Assembly (NCBI GenBank): GCA_000727475.1
Contig: KL647296.1
Span: forward strand, 1,735,029 to 1,799,028
Direction: 5' to 3'
Length of the DNA: 64,000 bases
DNA from: Sarcocystis neurona
Taxonomy: Eukaryota; Apicomplexa; Conoidasida; Eucoccidiorida; Sarcocystidae
The notes beneath the pieces were generated by a model, which saw only the letters and a list, made by a program, of their open reading frames with translations, was not told the origin of the DNA and made no database searches. Below are positions 58,877-64,000 of this stretch, one piece after another (within the stretch, counting starts at the first letter, position 1; every line of letters starts with the position of its first letter). The position numbers were made by a program, and so were the translations under genes.

Positions 58877-61800
58877 AGCTCTATATCTGCACACCGTATA
58901 CATGCAGGTGTAAGTACCTCACTTGTGCGTGGCTGGTCGAATCAGAAGTGGTTATATTCCAAGGACTCCGTACCTTTGAATCTGTCCGCATTCGCATATT
59001 CAAGCGTGCATAAACGGATACACAGAGGTGGATGGCCAGTTGGGTATGCTAAAGCGTGCGGAGGCGCATTCAAAATACGTGTCCAGTAGAAGAAAGCGGC
59101 CGACGACGCACGTGTACAGAGAAGCCGGTGTGAATTCTACTGCTTTGGTTGGTTTGCACGGACAGAGGAAGTGCTGCAACGAGAGACCAGCGCGGCACGT
59201 AGGGGTCGGCCCCAGCAGCGGCGGGGAGATGGGGATGAGAGTGAGAAGGAAGAATCGCGGATCGACAACGGCGAAGGGCAAACTTCCCCGTCCGAGGAGG
59301 AGGCGCGTCGCCAGCGCTGCAGAAGCAGCAGCGTGAGACGAGCAGCCGCTTCGCTCCGGCGTCTTCTTCTGGAAGTGGCAGCAGAGGAAGAAGCACGCAG
59401 CCGACGACAGGCCAAACGCAGAGGGGCGGCCGAAAGCTCTTCGCTTTCCTCTTCTGTGAGCAGCGCGGAGAGCTCTCTCTCCCCCTTGTTCTCCTCCTAT
59501 GACAGTAGTAGCAGCAGCAGCAGCTGGACAGAGACGCGAGCCAGCCGGGACCCGCTGCCTGCGAGGAAGATGTGCGGCAGCAGAGACAGCAGGAAGGTGG
59601 AAGTGAAGGCGGGTGGGGAAGTCGCAGCGGGAGCAGCACGAGCACGGGGAGACGGGAAAGAAGCCACGGGAGAAGCTGCTTTACTGCCTCTGCAGGGAGA
59701 GGCTGCAAATCAGCGGAGGAAAGCCGGTGCAACTCCTGTGGATACTGCCCCCTCGCAGGGGCAACAGCGGCATCAGTTGCTGCCCCCTCTTCTGCAGGAG
59801 GCAAGCACGGCAGCCACTTCTTCTGTTTCATGCGGCGACGCGACACCCCTCAGTTCTCGTGGGCAGCCCGAAGGAGACACGATGCGGAGACAGGTCTCAG
59901 CGGCCTCCGCGAACGGACCACCACAGGCCAGTGTCGTGACACTGCAGATCCCCGCGTCGCGCCCTGGGACAGCTGTCTCTCCGGTGGATGCAGTACAGAG
60001 GGCGGAAAAGCCGACGGATGTAAGAGAGGCATCACAACTTGCATACACTGCAGCAGCAAAAGCTGCTGCGCATTCCCAGCAGCTGCTGCCGCTACCCCTG
60101 GGGCCCCCCTCGTCCGTCGCTTTGTCCGGCAGGACCACCAGGGCCTCACCGTCGTACGGACGAGCTATGCCAGGCTTCCGAATAGCAGCAGACCAGCCTG
60201 CTGCTGCCTCTTCACTACCATTTCCGTGTTTCGACGCTGCTGATGCGATGCCTGCGTATCTGCTGCATGGGGGTCTGCGAGGCCTCGGCTACCCGGACAG
60301 AGCGGGGGTTTGGAGCCCTGGTCCGGGCGTGCTGCGGCAGCACCAGCAGCAGCAGCAGCACGACAGCAGCAAATACGCGTCGGTGGGGGGATATTTCTCT
60401 CCTGCAGTGTCTTCAAAATATGCAGTAGAAACTCCAGTTGAATTGAGATATACAGCAGCAGCAGAGTCAAGGTCTGCTGCAGCGTCACCGGAGGCAACCG
60501 CTGCAGGAGCAGCAGCAGGAGAGTCAGGAAGGGCGGCAGCAGATGGTTTGCACAAGCAGCACGAGGACGTGCCGTACCGGCACCATCACGGAAAGAGCAG
60601 CGGTAGACGGCGTGGCAGTAGGCAGGAGAGCGTGAAGCCAAAGGGCCGCAGCAGGTGGGAAGGTCCGGTGTCACCAGTTGTTGCGACGCTGTCACCCTCT
60701 CCTGAGTTCCTGACGTATTTGCAGCAAAGAGAGCAGCGGGAAGACCGAATGCGTCACCGCATTGCAGCCCTAGTAAAAGCGGAACCCTCTGCAACGAGAC
60801 GCCGGGCCTTCAATTTGCTGTTTGATAAATGGAGAAAGAAGTCGTACTCGCTCACGGCGCAAGCAGTAGACCAGCTAGTTGATGATGCACTGCGCACGAC
60901 TATGCTCCCGGTTCGGCTGATGGAGGAAGAATTAAGACGGAGAGAGTACCTACAGTACGCAGGCCGGAAACCGCAGCAGCGCCGAGTGGAACAGCAGCTC
61001 GGTATGGAAAGGAGAGAACACTGGGAGTCACCGGTGTCTCATGGGGAGCAGCAGAGACAAGAGGGCACCGGCGGTAGTCGTGGGAGTGCTGCAGCAGAAA
61101 CGGTTGCGCACCGAACGCCAGGAGGCGCAGGAGAGCAGCTACAGCTGTTCTTGGCCACGGCTGGCGAGGCGGGGAAGAGAGTTGACACGGGGAAAAAGGA
61201 GACGCGGACGAGCCGAGAACCAGAAGGAGCAGCAATGGGTGAGAGCTGCAGCAGAGACGGAGCAGGCAGGCCAGCGCCTAGAGCCGTGCTGTTGTCTAGC
61301 ATTTCACCAGCAGCTGGCAAGCGCTGGCGAAGAGCCAAGGTCTACGTGAGCAAACCTGCAACAGGAGTGAGAACTCAGCGCTCAGAGCATCAGCAGCAGC
61401 AAAGACGGTCGAGCCCTTTCGTTGCGAGGAATGAGAAGCTTTTTCAGTCTGCCTACATGGCTGCCTCGCCCCCGGCGTCTCACGCAAGTGATGCCTCTGC
61501 AAGCACAAGCGCACGCACGACAGACGACGAAGGCCGTGGTGGTGAAGAGCCACATCGCGTCTCCACAGGAAAGACTAAAAGTGCCACTTCGTCTCCGAGC
61601 AGCCTTTGTGCTCCATATGACACAGAGGCTGGTATTTGTGCTACCTCGGTGTTCGGCCGGAGACACATTTGGATGCTGCGAAGCAATTTGTCCTTGCCAG
61701 TAAAGGACAGAAGGCTTCTTTGTAGCAGGGGCGCGTCCTCTGGGGGTTTTGCGAGACAACGTTTCCCCAGGTCTGAAGGAAGAAAAGTTATTCCCAAAGC

Positions 61801-64000
61801 CGCGGCAAGCTCGTCTCAGGCAAATATCACGCCAAGTGCCTTCCCTGCGGCAGGTCGCAGCAGTGATTGTTCGACGAGCGGCAGCGGCAGCAGCAGTTGG
61901 CTGTCTCCGTGCACGAGCAGGGGGTCTGCTCCGTCCAGGAGGATCAGCAGTGACCCGCTGCCGACAAAGAGCAGCAGCAGGATTGTTGGCTCTCCCAGAC
62001 GTCAAAGCAGCAGCAGCAGCCTTCCTCCTGCGGTGCGGAAGAGCGGCCGTAGGCGTGCGGCTGCGAAGATCAGCAGCAGCTCCGTCCGCCCGCTTACATG
62101 CCGCAGCAGCAGCAGTTCTTCTTCAGCCAGCACCAGCAGCCGTGCTTCTTCTCTTCCACCCTGCAGCAGGAGGAGCGACAGGACTGTGTCTCCTTGTAAC
62201 AGCCCTTATAGGAGGGGCGCGACACGTAGGAATTATAGCAGTAACACTCCTCTTGCCGTTACTAGTAAACAACGCAAGGAGGATGCTGCGGTCGCGGTCC
62301 CCAGCAGCAGCTGGGCTTTCCGGGACAGCGACAGTAGTGAAGTTGCACCGCCCAGCAGCCCCGCTACTTTTTCAAGCAGCAGCCTCGCCGCTACCACGTG
62401 CGCAGCGAAAATTCGCTTTTGCTGTAGATGTGGAAAACATACCGTTGCAGCCTCAGAGCCCACAGCGGTGCCTCGTCCTTTCCTGTCGTCTCACTCTTAT
62501 ACTTCTCTGCTTCCTTCATCCTTTGTCCCTTCGTACTCTCCCTGCACTGCTCTGCACCGAGGACAAAGCACCTTCCCCTGGAGTTCCGTCATCGCCACTG
62601 CTTCTCCTTCGACGCCGGCGTCTTCTGTCTGGTTCTATTGTTCTGCTTTGTCTTTCTTACCATCCTGCTCTTTTGCGTTCCTTATTCAGCTTTTCCTTCC
62701 CTCGTACGTTCTCTCTTCTTCCTCCTCCGCCTCTCCTTCCTTATCCTGTTCGCCTGCGTCTTCGTGCTCGGTCGGCCGTCTCTTCCTGCCTGCTGCCGCT
62801 GCAGTTCTCACCCTCTCCGCCAACACAGGCCCACGCAGAGCTCGCTACCGTGTTGAACAGCACAGCGGGAAAGAGACGCTTTTTTCTTCTACTCGCACAG
62901 GAAGTTCCGCAGATACTTCGCTGTTTTTGTGTATTTCCTGTCAAGCTGCTGCCAGTGCTTCGCCTGTAGCAGCCCTGCACCTTGTTTCTCTGTCCCGTGT
63001 CGAGTCTTGCGTCACCAACGCAGCGACGTCTCCCGTGTCTCCCTGCCATTATCCGTGTGTCACCGTCGCTTCTTGGCTTTTTTGCGATGCCCCGTCTTTC
63101 GTTCCCACGTCTGCGTTACCAGCTACTTTGTTCCTGCAACATTCGAATTCTTCTTCCTCTCCCCCTGCCTCGACGCACCACCTTTCGCCCCCTGCGGCTG
63201 CGTCCGCTGTAGTCCTCGGTCCTGCTGCTGCACCAGAAGCAGCAACTTGTCGACCCCACTCTGCTGCTGTAGCTGAGCTGCCCCTTCCCGTTTCGCCAGC
63301 GGCAGAAGCAGCGTCTGCATCAGAAGGTGCGGTTGTAGACGCGGCAGCAGATAGAGGCGCAGCAAGCGTGCGTCGGGTAGCAGTGATAAATGAAGCCTCA
63401 GCAAGGAAACCAGGGGCGACTGGAGCTACAGCTGCAGGTGGAGCATCCGCAGATGCAGTAGGTGCGACGGCTGCGTTGTCTCGTCCTGTTGAAGTGGCGT
63501 TTTTCCCTCGTCGGCGCCTCTCACTCGGAGAGGAGGAAACGGCAGTACTGGGGGAAGGGACCAGTGGGGTGCAGGCAACAGTGGGAGCAGCAGGGGCAAC
63601 GGAAACGTATCAACGCCGGATGCGGCGGCTCCAGCAGCGAAGACGGCAGCAGCATGGGCAGCCGCAGCACGAACTCTACGCGTGGCTGCCACAGGCGCAC
63701 CAACAAAAGGAGCACGGGCAACTGAAGCGTCTTACACAACAGCGACAGCAGAAGCGGTGGCTACATGAAGCATCGACTGCTGCAGCTCGCGCAGCAACAC
63801 ACTCGCGCAGAAAGGACTGCTGTCTTTTTGCCGCAGTATGTTGTGTGAGAGACACCCAGCTACAGACGAACGCTGTTGTGGGACGTGTCTCTGCAGGAGC
63901 GTCGAGGACCACGGCGGCCGCTGACCCGAAGGCGGGTCAGGCAGCTACTGGTAGTGAAAGAGAAGTCGAGGGGCTCTCTGTTGGTGCTGCTGAAGCCCTC
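57462..64000 (+). CDS. large low-complexity protein of unknown function, partial, runs off the right edge
   Basis: Exons: 57462-57521 (MAELSQAPPAVRSAAALLRL), 57846-58146 (KIAQQTELPAAATGAAATTG ... KERPFLRRYKYLLHMAAT) and 59166-64000 (EEVLQRETSAARRGRPQQRR ...). Phases are 0 and 1. The donor GTACGT at 58146 and the acceptor GGTTTGCACGGACAG are good; the first donor (GTGTTT) is weak. The last exon has no stop for 4835 bp, so at least 1732 residues are encoded. Features: an AT-hook-like RRGRPQQRR (residues 132-140); E/R- and S-rich segments; an ordered-looking helical block around residues 640-745 (RAFNLLFDKWRKKSYSLTAQ, AVDQLVDDALRTTMLPVRLM); arginine-serine stretches near 61860-62200; and a Ser/Pro/Leu/Cys-rich part (about 62440-63180) whose pyrimidine richness could hide an intron. 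No family is recognised. Basic, AT-hook-like content hints at a nuclear role, by inference only. Confidence 0.6.
58435..58580. repeat. TA-rich microsatellite field in an intron
   Basis: TATATATGTATATTTATGTA-type sequence with several pure TA runs, inside the intron between 58146 and 59166. A further pure TA run lies at 58843-58870. Confidence 0.93.

Noticed and set aside
61749..62969. 406-codon plus frame, alanine/arginine-rich, overlapping the long right-edge frame
   Set aside because: It is a one-base-shifted reading of the same CAG repeats. The other frame is open for 4.8 kb and connects in phase to upstream exons.
1..64000. tRNA, rRNA, CRISPR array, transposase or reverse transcriptase, and telomere-type TTTAGGG arrays
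   Set aside because: Looked for by eye and not found. The tandem arrays present are simple minisatellites and microsatellites without spacers or associated genes.

Overview
This window is eukaryotic and most likely from a coccidian apicomplexan of the Eimeria type (inference). The main evidence is an ApiAP2 DNA-binding protein built mostly of alanine and glutamine tracts encoded by CAG/GCA triplets. Small GT-AG exons lie far apart, and large introns and spacers are packed with TA, TG and CA microsatellites. HAAR-rich proteins (homopolymeric amino-acid repeats) of this kind are a known Eimeria trait. I cannot name the species. There is one assembly gap of 425 N (32487-32911), bounded on both sides by (TA)n.

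Layout. 1-9.9 kb: gene-poor, with a 6 x 50 bp minisatellite (4501-4800), a 77 bp tandem duplication, and scattered minus-strand segments resembling a degenerate protein kinase. 9.95-22.97 kb: a pyrimidine-rich leader, then a five-exon plus-strand ApiAP2 gene (11240-22968, about 2491 residues) in which both the AT-hook and the AP2 domain are interrupted by introns. 25.66-27.94 kb: two small unrecognised multi-exon models that diverge from a 160 bp interval. 28-33 kb: isolated exon candidates and the gap. 33.22-39.18 kb: a complete five-exon minus-strand gene for V-type ATPase subunit F, 126 residues spread over 6 kb, with a CAG repeat inside its last intron. 39.2-47.1 kb: low-repeat sequence with several unrecognised open segments. 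47.1-52.67 kb: a plus-strand gene ending in a glutamine/tryptophan/alanine-rich exon, apparently with a frame break near its start. 52.7-57.4 kb: a CAG-rich non-coding flank, then unresolved gene-like pieces. 57.46-64.0 kb: a plus-strand gene whose last visible exon is open for about 4.8 kb and runs off the right edge.

How the genes relate. These are independent eukaryotic genes, not an operon. One is a housekeeping proton-pump subunit, one a sequence-specific regulator, and two encode large low-complexity proteins of unknown role. By eye, intronic microsatellites carry their TG-rich strand on the sense side of the host gene, so repeat polarity may help orient the unresolved regions.

All exon joins were made by hand from GT/AG signals, phase agreement and family knowledge. 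Only the ApiAP2 and V-ATPase F models are well supported. Others carry lower confidence as stated.
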